This document shows positions 11,643 to 22,481 of a stretch of 64,000 bases of DNA, piece by piece. A model generated the notes under the pieces. It ran no database searches. It was not told the origin of the DNA and worked only from the letters and a program-made list of their open reading frames with translations. The stretch's first letter is position 1. Every line of letters starts with the position of its first letter. Origin of the DNA: Tetracentron sinense (taxonomy: Eukaryota; Streptophyta; Magnoliopsida; Trochodendrales; Trochodendraceae). Location: contig CM026562.1 of assembly GCA_015143295.1 (NCBI GenBank), forward strand, positions 2,852,001-2,916,000. The letters are read 5' to 3'. The position numbers were made by a program, and so were the translations under genes.

Positions 11643-12440
11643 GAAAACATATGGCACATTTTGATTTGCAATTTAAATGCAACAGCATCTGCTATTGCTG
11701 ATAATTATTAGAACTTATTAAAGGAGAACAGGTCCAAGTACCATCACAAAAGTGGGTGGCATACGTTTGCTAACACGGCTTGTTATGAGTTGGCGCATTG
11801 CGCAACAGCAGATACTGTTGCTGATTTGTATTTTGAACTTGGTAAGTATAGACCAGGGTCCTAAAATTAGGGCACAAGACCCCTCCACAAACAATATAAC
11901 CAAATCATTTTCAGGGAATCCAAGGAATTTCATTGGGAGAACCCTACTTGGTGGACCCTGGCCTACGAGCCACTAAACCATTGTTGCCGGTTTCACTCAA
12001 CAACCGAACATGGAGTAGAAAATGGGAGTGTTTACGATATAATATGATGCTTGGTAGATAGAGCGTAAGTCTCTCTCTTCCACTATACTCAACACATGTT
12101 AAAGCTAGGACAGGTGTTCTTTTTTATTGAAAGCAAAGACATGTTGATTTTTGGCTGATAGTAGAGATGAGTAGGGCTAGCCGATTTTGTAGGCACATCG
12201 GCTAAATGAAAAAAATAATCACTTCCTTGTGGGTTGTTGAGAGGAGGACGTCTTCGTCTCTTGAACGTGTCTGTAACGGATAAAATTCGTAAAAATGAGT
12301 AAAAAGGAGGGGTAAAATAGGGATTTCTCATACTCACAAATTCTAACAATTTAGCCGACATAAGCCCACTTGGGCTATGTGCTGGCTCACTTGAGTGTTG
12401 TCTGACAGGTGACCTTATCATGACTGCACAAGTCATGATG
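11643..12440. other. Intergenic DNA, no gene seen
   Basis: CAGCA-rich short words around 11680-11830 and A/T-rich sequence. Open frames here overlap on both strands without motif support. Confidence 0.35.
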
Positions 12441-13570
12441 ACTCAAAATGCCTATAAATAAGCAAGAATCACCAGAGAGAAGGGATAGATGGTGCGAAAG
12501 GCAAGAGAGGAAAGAAAGAGAAGAAGAAGAAGAGGAAGAGGAAGAGGAAAAGGAAGATCTGAGAAGCTTGAGTCATTCACACCCCTACCCCGAAGTGCTG
12601 TGCAGGCGGCCACTCCCCTGATTCTCTCATCTTCCTTTGGTGTTATCCGGCTACTTGATGCTCTTTATGGTCTCACAAGCGTTTATGGCCACCGGATTCT
12701 CTCAAATAGGTCATGTCCGCTTGATGCTCTCCATGAATGGTCACACTGCTACTTGCACGGCCTTGCAATTAATCATCTGGTGAGTGCAATCACACTTGAA
12801 CTTGTGTCTGACGCTGTGAATGGTGCCGAATCCGTTGTCCCGTTGTGCTGTGAATGGTGCCGAATCCATTGTCACGTTGTGCTGTGAATGGTGCCGAATA
12901 CGTTGTGCTGTGAATAGTGCTGAATCCGTTGTCCCGTTGTGCTGTGTATGGTGTCAAATCCGTTGTCACGTTGTGTTGTGCATAGCGCCGAGCTCGTTGT
13001 CCGTTGTCTGATGTACAACGTACCCGTCGTGAGCTGTACAACGTACACGTTGTTTGCTGTACAACGTACACGTTGCCTACTGCACAACGTACCCGTTGTC
13101 GGATGCACAACGTATACGTGGTCAGAGCTATGTTATCCGAGCTACGTTGCCAGTGCCTTATCAGAGCTATGTTATCCGAGAGCTACGTTGCCAGTGCCTT
13201 ATCAGAGCTATGTTATCCGAGCTATGTTGTCAGAGCTACATTGTCTGTGCCTTATCTGAGTTACGTTGTCTATGCCTTGTCAGAGCTACGTTGTCTGAGC
13301 CATATTCTTTATGCCTCCTGAGCTACAATCTACAGAGTATAATACCAGAGCTCGTCCTCAAGTGCATATACCCAGTGCCTCACCAGAGCTCGTCCTCAAG
13401 TGCATATACCCAGTGACCTTACGATAAGTATCTCTATACTATTATGTGCTTATGTTCATATGTTCATGTGCTTGTGCCTTGTGCCTTATACTGACTTTAT
13501 CATCGGAGCTTATTTCAGGGTGCACACCCGCCCCCCTCAGACTCATTCACAGGTGGAGTTTTGCTATCAT
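12441..13570 (+). mobile_element. LTR-like region with TATA box and three successive short tandem arrays
   Basis: A TATA box (CCTATAAATAAGC, near 12450) is followed by purine-rich leader. Three arrays come next: GCTGTGAATGGTGCCGAATCC units (12815-12960), palindromic ACAACGTACACGTTGT units (13012-13110) and TCAGAGCTATGTTATCCGAG units (13120-13310). Then comes ACTTTATCATCGGAG (13495) and a CACACCCGCCCCCC segment, resembling the 7.8-kb region. I read it as LTR/leader of a retroelement of the same class. The Arg-rich open frame at 12489-12887 lies inside it and is not called as a gene. Confidence 0.5.
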
Positions 13571-13818
13571 TCCTCTACCAGCAAAGCAGCTATAGACGCG
13601 TGGCATGTACGAGATTTTTCCCTTTCAGTGTCCTCGTTTTATTTCTTTTTAATTGTCCTTAAGATTCATTAACTTTTAGGGTTCATATCTTTAACCTTGA
13701 CTTTTTTTAAAAAAATTCTAATTAAAAATAACTATAACTAGAGAGCTAATTACAATTAAAAAGATTATTTAGCAAAAAAAATAGGAGATGAGACGTCGCT
13801 ACTTGTGGCACCCGATGG

Positions 13819-14319
13819 TAGGGGTGGGCACAAGCTGTCCGAGCTCGAACTCGGGTCGATAAGAGCTCAACTTAGCTCGAGTGACTTATCAAACAAGCTT
13901 GAACAAAAATTTTAGGCTCGTTTACTAAACGAGCCAAGCTTGAACACCTCTTACTTGGCTCGTTTAAATGTGTATATATATATAAATTAAAAAATTAATA
14001 ATATACATAAATATATTTAAAGTATAAAAAATAATATAATATGCATTTATATATATATATATATATATAATTAATAATATACGTAGATATACAATTTAAA
14101 TACTTTAATTAAAAGTTTATTTTTTAAATTGTATTATAAGTTTAAAAAAAAAATTAATTACATTTAATCAAACTTGTTAAAAGCTTGACCCGGCTAGTGC
14201 TTGGCTCAAGCTTGGTAGACTCGATTATAAATGAGCCAATTCAAGCTTGAACACCCTAAAAAATGTGTAAAACTCAATTAAATCTCTGCTCGTTTACCAG
14301 GCTTGGATCGACACCCAAC
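13819..14319. mobile_element. hAT-type GAGCTCG-rich non-autonomous element, diverged copy
   Basis: Begins TAGGGGTGGGCACAAGC and ends with a complementary GCTTGGATCGACACCCAAC. The arms are dense in GAGCTCGA/AGCTTGAA words around an AT-rich core that includes an (AT)n run at 14049-14068. Same architecture as the element at 18729. No convincing target duplication. Confidence 0.55.
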
Positions 14320-14984
14320 CTTATGAGGAATTATTGCTCTTTCTAAATTTGAAATCTTAGGATTAAGCTAATTGATTCCATGCTCATGATAAAATCAACG
14401 TCAAATCAGTTCAAAAACGTTTCAAGCACGATAATCTCATCGCCATGATTAGAAGTGAAGAGCTTAGTATTGTGGCATGGAAAACGAATTCGGCTCTCAC
14501 CATTCAAAGTCAAAAATATGAAAGATGCATGTCTATTGCATGAAGTGTGAATCATGAGAATCACAATCAGAAGAAAAAAAAAATTACTTACATTTTTTCC
14601 CTACCATGTATGTGTACGTTAGCAAACCCTAACCTCATGGAAATATTTTGAGGCCAAAGGTCTTCGTCTATTATTGGAACAGACTTATAATTATTGGAAT
14701 GGACTTTGCCACAAAGACCATATCAGGCAAAGGTCTTCCGCTATTATTCTTAGACGCCCGAAAATCCGGCTACTTATTCATATAGTAAAATGTTATAATA
14801 ATGTAATTCAAGTTATTTGACTTACATCAAGTAAAAATAACATGGTGAGTGTGAGAGTTGTTTATCTCTGTTTAAAAAATGAGTAAAATAATGATTCAGA
14901 ATATTTTATTTAAATTGATTAATTTATATAATTAACTCAAGTAAGTAAAACTACAAGATTCAATTAAAATAACTTAGAAAATAG
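14320..14984. other. Intergenic AT-rich DNA, no gene seen
   Basis: A segment around 14650-14760 repeats GGCCAAAGGTCTTC...CTATTATT in two slightly different copies. No coding frame. Confidence 0.4.
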
Positions 14985-15171
14985 TAACCGTACCCGGGTT
15001 CCCATTTTATAACGGAAGGGACGGTCCTCATTGGTCCATGCCCAAATTTAAATACTTACCCATTGTGGTTAGTATTCACTCACCCATAGGGTTAAGCAAT
15101 CCAACCATGGTTTAAAAAACAAACCTAAAATCTTAGAGGGGTGTTAAAAGGGACACGAGCCATGGGTCCGC
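14985..15171 (-). repeat. MITE family B, copy 2 (reverse orientation)
   Basis: Reverse complement of the family B order seen at 4985 and 16592: a CCCATTTTATAA end, TCCTCATTGGTCC, CCCAAATTTAAATA, the central GGGTTAAGCAATCC and the GTGTTAAAAGGGACACG arm. It abuts the Tourist-type element that starts at 15175. Confidence 0.6.
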
Positions 15172-15174
15172 TGA

Positions 15175-16023
15175 GAGCATCTCAAACACAATATTCCAAA
15201 ATCTTACTCCATTTCAGCATCTCCTCCATATATGGAGTTCATGGGCCCCGCTAAAAAGTTTCTTACTCCAATTCATCTCATCTTCAAAACACTATTCATT
15301 TATTAATTAAAAAAAAAAAAAATTCATATTTTTTCTTCCACATTTTTCCTCTCAAACTCAATAATTCACATCTTTTGCCACCAAAACTAAATAATTGGCC
15401 CACAAATTTGTCACTAGTGATTAAAAATAAATAACTCATTTACCCACCCCTAGGGTTCACCCATCCATCCTTGATTTTTTTTAATTTAAAAAGCGTTAAT
15501 TTTTTTAACAAATAAAAAAACTTTTTTTAGAGTTTTTTTTTAATTTTAAAAACAGTTTTTTAATTTTAAAAAAAGAATTGATATTTAAAAAAAAAAAAAA
15601 AAAACCAGAGATAGGTGGGTGAACCCTAGGGGTGGGTGAATCTTAACCACGGTTAAGGGGTGTCAAAAGGGACACGTGGCGACCTCAAGGGGTGATACCG
15701 TAGAGGATTTGGTTTTTTTTTTTTTGCATCATTTATTGATGAATTAATTTAAACATTCATTAAAAAAAATAAAAAAAACTAAAAAAATAATTTCAATATG
15801 ATATTATAATAATTAAAAGGATACAAATAACATTTTTTTAAAAAGATTGAAGGACAAAAAAGACACAAACAGTATTTTAGGAGGATGAGGTTGAATAGTG
15901 TTTTGGATATTAATCTTCATTTTGTATCTCCTGTGGAACACTTTGGAGCTGGTACACCATATAGAGTTGGTTTTAGGAGCCGGAACTCCACTTATGGAGA
16001 TATGGAGCACGGTGGAGATGCTC
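15175..16023. mobile_element. PIF/Harbinger (Tourist-type) element with a nested MITE
   Basis: Terminal repeats GAGCATCTC and GAGATGCTC are flanked by the 3-base duplication TGA (15172-15174 and 16024-16026), as expected for PIF/Harbinger. The length is 849 bases because a family A foldback MITE sits inside at about 15436-15712. The right part reads open on both strands for about 65 codons without recognisable protein features. Confidence 0.65.
15436..15712. mobile_element. Foldback MITE family A, copy 1 (nested)
   Basis: Two arms in inverted orientation, TACCCACCCCTAGGGTTCAC and its near-complement GGGTGAACCCTAGGGGTGGG, surround a T/A-rich loop. The right arm continues into GGTTAAGGGGTGTCAAAAGG and GACACGTGGC, shared with copies at 29968, 32694 and 55633. 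The outer part of the left arm is missing. Confidence 0.7.
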
Positions 16024-16026
16024 TGA

Positions 16027-16591
16027 GCACTGCTCAGATAACTTTTACCAGATCAACGAGTTACAGACATCGTAGGGGCATCCTAAAAAATTAGTCCTGC
16101 TTCTACACATCTGGTCTTGGGTTGCACTATGACATTAATTTTCCAAATGGAATAACAGAGGAGATATGTTTATTGTTGGGGGGAGGGGGTTGAAAATAAT
16201 AATGGAAGCATGAATGTTGTCACTTTTGTGAAAAAGAGAGGAGGGTTTTGGTAAATAAACAGGAAGTCAGTTATTAGTTATTGGGAAGATTGCTTGGGAT
16301 ATACGGCTCTCGTGTGGTCAATCATAACCTTTGAGTCCAGCAATCATGTCCCTTTTGTCATGCCTATCATCATCATAATCTTCATCAGATACCCTCTCAT
16401 TGGGCCCCACCTACACGACAAAAGTCACAGAAGTATATTATTATACTACTATTTTTGTAGGGTATAGCCCTAGGTACCAGACTTGTAGTTGAAGGCATGC
16501 CCCTATGGCACCTGGCTGACCCATCAACCCTCATCACTCAACTTACTCATTTTGTTCTTCACGCTCACCTCAGTTTGTTCTTTTATTTGAG
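16027..16591. other. Intergenic DNA, no gene seen
   Basis: Includes a G-rich run at 16180-16192 and no recognised repeat or coding frame. Confidence 0.4.
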
Positions 16592-16862
16592 CAGTGTTTA
16601 GCGGACCCATGGGTCCGTTTTATATCTTACTCCGTTTTCTTGTCCTTTTTAATACCCCTTAACCCTATTAAGCTTGGCTAAAGTAAAATTAAAATTTTGG
16701 CTTTTTTATTTTTGAAAAACCATAGTTGGATTGCTTAACCCTAATAGTGAGTGAATCTTATTCAAAGTAGGTGAGTATTTAAAATTAGGGAATGGACCAA
16801 TGAGGACCAATCATTCAGTTATAAAATGGGAATCACGGTACGTTAATTATTTTCCCTTTTAT
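16592..16862 (+). repeat. MITE family B, copy 3
   Basis: Starts with GCGGACCCATGGGTCCG, an inverted word also present at the end of copy 2, and continues through the family B order to GAGGACCAATCATTCAG and AAAATGGGAATC. With three copies the family B consensus could be built from this window alone. Confidence 0.65.
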
Positions 16863-16951
16863 TTTTTTTGTTTTACCTTCAAAATAATAATTAAAAAAAA
16901 CTTGTTCTCCAATCTCTATTTGTCTATGTATATAAAATAAAAGAGGAGGGC

Positions 16952-17108
16952 TAACGAGTTGCATTTACGCCAAATATTTCCACAGAATCAAGAGTAGCAA
17001 TAACACGTGGAGATATTTGTTATTTTCACATATTAAAAAAAAGTGTTTGACATTTGTCGCCAATCAATTGTGTCTTTAGAAGATTTGCCACTAGGGCTAA
17101 GAAAATCC
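16952..17108. repeat. Small MITE-like repeat, GCTAGCCC family, copy 2
   Basis: GAGGGCTAACG...GCATTTACGCCAAAT at the left, GTGTTTGACATTTGTCG in the middle and ACTAGGGCTAAG at the right match copy 1 (4351-4490) in order. The ends are slightly diverged. Confidence 0.5.
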
Positions 17109-18720
17109 AAAAAGAAACTCCATATTCCATATAAGATATTCAAAGCTACGCCTCCATATTCCATATAAGATATTCAAAGCTACGCCTATTCAAAGCCACG
17201 CCACAAGAGTCAGTGATGAGTCATGACAATCATGGCCAGAAATCCGAATCCCATGCCATCTGAAAACAAAACAAAAAGTCCCATTGCATGCTTAATCCTG
17301 TCTCTTTGATACACCCTATTTGATTGTCTACTAGCTTCTTATATCCAACATTTTATTTTGGTCAGGTGAGTACGGTTAGGGCCTAAATCAAGTTAGTGTT
17401 GATTGGCAGTAGTTTGTGGGTTAGAGAGTCGAGGGTCACACCCTTGGGCTAGATATTGTGAGCTAATCAACCGTTACACCATCACTCACATTACTTTCTA
17501 TATTCTTCCATTACCATTAGCATAAGCCAGCCAGTGTTCTGACATCCACATATGGTGCATCTGTAGAGAGAGAGAGAGAGAGATATGTATTAAGTATGCT
17601 CAAAAGGAATTAAAAATACCACAAAATAAATATTTTCAGAGTTTGAAGGGCAAATATTTAATTAAAGGGAGATGGAATACAAAAATATCATTGATTTGCC
17701 TAATAAATGTTAAGAGTAAGAATAATATGTCATTTGCCAAGTCATGTTAAGAAGAGTTATTTACATTTCCGTTAGTCCGAACCAAGTTTTATAATTTGGG
17801 AAGCGCTTTAAAACTTTTGTTAGTACGGTGCTATCAAGAGCTAGCCGCCAAATGGCGATAAAGCCTTACATGCATTAAATGGTAGCCCCCACTTGATGCT
17901 TTGGCACCATTTGATTTTTGATCAGGTAGCCAGCTCTGTGCTATGGAGAATTTTAAATCAATTCCCTTATAATTTTGAATATTTTGAACCACAGACGTAA
18001 TGTTTTTGGTTTTCAGGCATTCCTGAGTAACCCTCCCTTGTGTGTGCGCGCCCGCATGAAAGGCTAGGTATCCTATAAATTCGGTGGGTCTCTTTTTGGG
18101 GGGATCACTTTTTTTTTTTGGTTGAGGGTATCATTTAACTACGGTTAGTGATTAGAACAAGGGGGGATCACTTTTTAAAATTTGATTTTTTTTTTTTTAC
18201 AATTTTAAATTGGGTGTGATAGGGAGTAACTAATGAGGCATCATTTAATTGTTTGTGTTAGTAGGTATGTGAGCCATCACCAAATTACACTTCGTTCCTA
18301 ACGTTCCCAATAGGAATAGTCTGAGGAGCAGAATCTTACCGCTGGCGTAAGAAGTTCGACTTGACCAATCTAAAAAGCTAAAATTCTGCATTAGCACTTA
18401 TTGAAACTGTCAAAAAAAAAAACCAAAAAAGCCCAGTTTTCTTTAATGGCCCATTTGGATCGCAATGATAAGGAATATATCGTTTTCTCATTACATACTG
18501 ATTATATATATAGTTTTCAATATATAGTCAGTGTTTGCTTTATAAAAACTTCAACCACCATTGCCTTAAGTTGAATGCAGAACGGTTTAGTCATCTTCAA
18601 TATAAAGGACATACAATGAGAAGATAATGGACCATAGGCATGGATTTTCTGCAGTATCAAATATCAATTGGAAATAATTTTGTTTACCTACTCATCAATT
18701 TCCCATCATAAGCAATAGCA
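17109..18720. other. Intergenic DNA with simple repeats
   Basis: A tandem repeat of about 36 bases (CCATATTCCATATAAGATA) lies at 17125-17205, a (GA)n run at 17563-17581 and poly-T tracts at 18110 and 18185. No gene is supported. Confidence 0.45.
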
Positions 18721-18728
18721 ATACATAG

Positions 18729-19384
18729 TAGGGGTGTCAATGAGCCGAGTTGAGTCGAGTCAGGGTGCTGCTCAACCTTGGCTCTCGTGACATATATATG
18801 CTGGCTCAAGCTTCATCTCGAGCCCTCGAATGCAAGCTTGAACTTGGCTCGTCTATTCATAATAAGCTCGAGCCGGCTCGTGAGCTTTCACTATTATTTT
18901 AGGCTCGTTTATCCTAATTTAAAAAAAAAGAATTCAAATCAAAATTGTAAGAGTTAAACATGCTCATCAGATCCTCCATCCATCCATCCACCCACCCCAC
19001 CCCACCCCACCCCACCCCCTCCAAAAAAAAAAAATTAAGAACTAACAGTGTTATTCTCACGAGTCTAATTGAAGAAACATGATATATAGAATTTATAAAT
19101 TTTAAAAAGATGAAGTTACCTCTTAAGTTGTACCTCAACAAAAAATTATATTTAAATTTCTTAATTTCTATGTGAAAACTAATATTATTAGGATATTATA
19201 AGTAGTATAATAAAATTAATCGAGCTGAGCTGAGCCGAGCCAAGCCACTCATTGCTTGTGTTAGGCTTGATTAACAAACGAGCTTGACCATTTAGCTCGG
19301 CTCGGCTCAACGAGCTCAAATACCCAACTCAACATCAGCTCATTTTGAGACAAATCGAGCCAGCTCGGCTCATTGACAGCCCTA
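18729..19384. mobile_element. hAT-type non-autonomous element, GAGCTCG-rich family, best copy
   Basis: Ends TAGGGGTGTCAATGAGCCGA and CGGCTCATTGACAGCCCTA form inverted repeats. A perfect 8-base duplication, ATACATAG, flanks them (18721-18728 and 19385-19392). The arms are rich in GAGCCGAGC/GCTCGGCTC, the core is AT-rich, and a CCAC/CCCCA minisatellite lies at 18975-19018. No transposase is encoded. It defines the family for the copies at 11259 and 13819 and the fragment at 2465. Confidence 0.88.
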
Positions 19385-19392
19385 ATACATAG

Positions 19393-20225
19393 TACTGAAC
19401 TAACCATACCAGGTCAACTCCATGACATACCCAGCCATAAAAACTCTGATACTACCTACATATAGAAACAACAGAATAATTGCTCAAGGGAACCATATAT
19501 ATATTTGACACTATAATCACAAAGATTTGGTCAGCTTCAGATTTCAATGGTTTCATGGCACTCCTAAATTCCAAATCAAAGATTTGAAATTCAACACAAA
19601 TTAGTCACCAGTCACCACCCATATCTTTATGAAGGATTTATTTTCAAATACCTATCCACACTAAGGTCACATCTATTACAGACCCTTTCCAAGCATTTCC
19701 AAACAACAATATCAACGCGAATAAGTCTGACATTAACTTCCTTAAATCTCAACTGCTCACCTGTTTTCTTGCTTCATAATTTCATATCTACTATTGGCCT
19801 GCCATCTTCCCACCAGTTATTTGTCTCTATTAATGAATTTTGTCCCCCAATGCAATCAAACATAAAGACCACCATGGCCCTAATTCAAAGAGCACAGTTT
19901 GGAGGAAATCATGTTTTTACTTCTTTCAGCATTACCTCATTGACAATCACATTTCTAATCGGTTTTTGCAGTATTAGGTGCACTCCAAAAGATATTATCA
20001 GATGTGAAGGAAATTTTGGCCCTGATCATCCATTATTTTGTGTGCTGTGAGTGTGCACTTTGCCCTTCAGAGATATACACTGGAAAGTAATGGGACAAGG
20101 TGTGGGACATGCCAACTCGATGGAACCCAGTAAAACAACATAACAGGGCAAATAAGACCCATTTAATGTAAGGGGGGAGAAAGCTTGGAACAGAAGAGTA
20201 ATATAATAAGGGGTCAAATCCAAAG

Positions 20226-20257
<32 letters not shown>
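19393..20257. other. Intergenic DNA, no gene seen
   Basis: Open frames at 19769-20050 (plus) and 20026-20223 (minus) lack motifs and overlap each other. An (AT)n run occupies 20229-20257 and forms the boundary of the Helitron that follows. Confidence 0.4.
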
Positions 20258-21952
20258 CTAACAAACCTGTGCTATGCACGGATGTTATAAAATAACTGTG
20301 AGACAAAAAATGTATAGAGAAATTATATGAATCCAGTTTTCAAATTTAATCAAATAATGATACTGATTTTGGACTTGTATTTTATTTTAAGGATGTCTTA
20401 CTTAAGTGATAATAAATTATAAATTATTGTCTATGCTTGAAATATCTCTTAACAGAGAATTTAAATTGAGATTTCTCTACCAACCCAAGGGAAGAAAGAA
20501 ATATAAGTACGCAACCATCCCACAAATTTAAAGTTCTAATTAAGATGAAACAGATACAAATTACTTACAGAGTCAAGAAAATTTAAGCATGAGAATTAAT
20601 CCAGAGATTTAATTATGCAACAAAGGTTTTTTTTTTTATCAATCTTTTGCAATTATTTGTACTAAAAAAACAAAATATTTTGTAATGCATCTTACTGATT
20701 TGGCCTTCAACCATTGATCTATCTCATTCATGGTCAACCCTCCCCCCCCTCTTTCTCATCTCACAAAGACCCTCCTTCCCGATAGACTTTCTCCTTATAT
20801 AACCGCCACTTCCCACACCCCTTCCTTTCATCACAAGTATCCAACGATATGGCCAACTTACACTCACTTGCCAATAATTATACTCACTTGTAGAATTCCG
20901 GTCAAATAAGTCATTTAAAAGAAGAAAACTCGACCAAAGTTGAGAATTAAGAGGTACAAAGGAGTACGTTGTCGGAAATAGGGGAAGTGGGTGTCAAAAA
21001 TCCAAGACCCTAAAAAATGAGACCTACGATGGTTGGACTCCTACTCCACTCCGAGGCTGCCGCCGTAGTCCATGATATTGCCTTGTCGGTGAGGTCCAAT
21101 GCCAAGTGACCATCTAAATTTCCCAATCCGCGTTCCTTTTTGCCTTCGGATCCACATGTCATCCAAGTCGATGCAAAAGGTGGCATGACATGCTTGCATG
21201 GTATGGATGCTGAGTTGGATGCAAAGTTTCCAGAGATCAATTATGTGAAGCTGCTTGAGAATAATATGACTAAAAGTCTAGAGAGCCAGACTTATGAAGA
21301 CAACTATAGATGTTGGGTAAAAGTGAGTTGAGAGAAGGGAGACCTTGAGTAGGTAGGAGAGGAAGAATTATAAGTCATGTAGCTCCTTATATGCATGGAC
21401 AAAGGGACGGGGAGGGCTAGTTAAGAGGACAACAAAGAGGAGACATGGAGGGGTGGAAGGATGTAACGGCTGTGGAAGAAAATAGGTTGGAGAGGAAGGG
21501 ACGAGTGTTAGGGGTAGAGAAGAAAGGTTGGGAGAGCATGCTATACATAGTTCTTTTAATGAAAGAGTTTATTAACAATTAAGTGGAGGGAAGAGAAAAC
21601 AAAAGGATGTAAAGGCTAGATGGGAAAGAGATTAGGTGGGAGAGGAATAGAGGAGTGCATAGGGAGGCCTGAACGTCTCTAATACCCCTTCTTCTAATAA
21701 GGTATTTATTAATAGTTAAGTGAGACAATAAAGGTGGCACCATGAAGAGAGAATGGATCATTAAATTTAGAGTGATCATATCATTTATTTTTTAAAAAAT
21801 AACGGTTATTAATTATATGATGCAGTGTCTTTCCATTGGATCAATCAAAGAAAGTGGCCATGTAAGACGACACATGGCGTCAACCTGAAGAGATAATCGA
21901 GAGATTTGAGGTATGCCACGTGGCACCAACCAGCATATAGTATTAGTATAGA
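20258..21952 (-). mobile_element. Non-autonomous Helitron (about 1.7 kb)
   Basis: Read on the minus strand it begins TCTATACTAATACTATA (from 21952), preceded by A. It ends with a hairpin CCGTGC-ATA-GCACAGG (20281-20266), a short spacer and TTAG, followed by T. This is the plant Helitron layout: 5' TC, 3' hairpin plus CTRR, inserted between A and T without duplication. The last four bases are TTAG rather than CTAG. A GCCACGTGGCA word lies near the 5' end. No Rep/helicase is encoded; a short open frame at 21140-21331 on the plus strand is unassigned. Confidence 0.65.
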
Positions 21953-22080
21953 TAGATAGATAGATATATGTATATATATACACTCTGTGTCTCTAGGTGA
22001 ATAGTGGAAGGTATGGATGAGCAAGATGTTCTCAAGGATTATGACCTTGGAAGATTCTTGGATATTTCTAATTGAGGAAA

Positions 22081-22481
22081 TCATAATTCTACCATACCAT
22101 CTGAATGACTAATTATTTGTTCTATTTCTTCTGTTTCTACTATTGGAGGAAGAACTTCACCCCAGTCAGATGTAAATTCTATTAAATTCCATTCTAATGG
22201 TCTGGGAATAATGACACTAGATTTCTGTAAGTTGGACTGTAAGAGGATGGTTTCTCCTCTGGGACTTGTATGTTGTACTCTAGGATCTATGGTGGTCGTC
22301 ATGACTTATATATATATATGAGCATACATATTTCAACAAGGACATAAACATCAACAATTAGGTCCAAGTCTTCTCCTTGACTGAAGAAAACAATTAGGTG
22401 AGAATTAGATGCTAAACTTGGTTCAGGCTGTATGGAAATATTTTCCAACCATCGTGGGTCAAGGTTCACAGTTCGGTCCAT
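22081..22481 (-). other. Two adjacent unassigned short ORFs
   Basis: Minus strand, 22481-22299 (60 codons, from MDRTVNLDPRWLEN) and 22302-22081 (73 codons, from MTTTIDPRVQHTSPRG). The stop of the first overlaps the start of the second. Both products have balanced, protein-like composition, unlike the low-complexity frames nearby, and could be one broken gene or exons of a lost one. I do not recognise a family and assign no function. Confidence 0.3.

Noticed and set aside
12489..12887. Arg-rich 132-codon frame starting shortly after a TATA box
   Set aside because: The N-terminal Arg run comes from a purine-rich leader and the C-terminal part from a tandem array; no domain, so treated as LTR/leader sequence.
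22081..22481. Integrated pararetrovirus fragment
   Set aside because: Considered because of the protein-like frames, but no movement-protein, coat-type zinc, protease or RT motif is visible.
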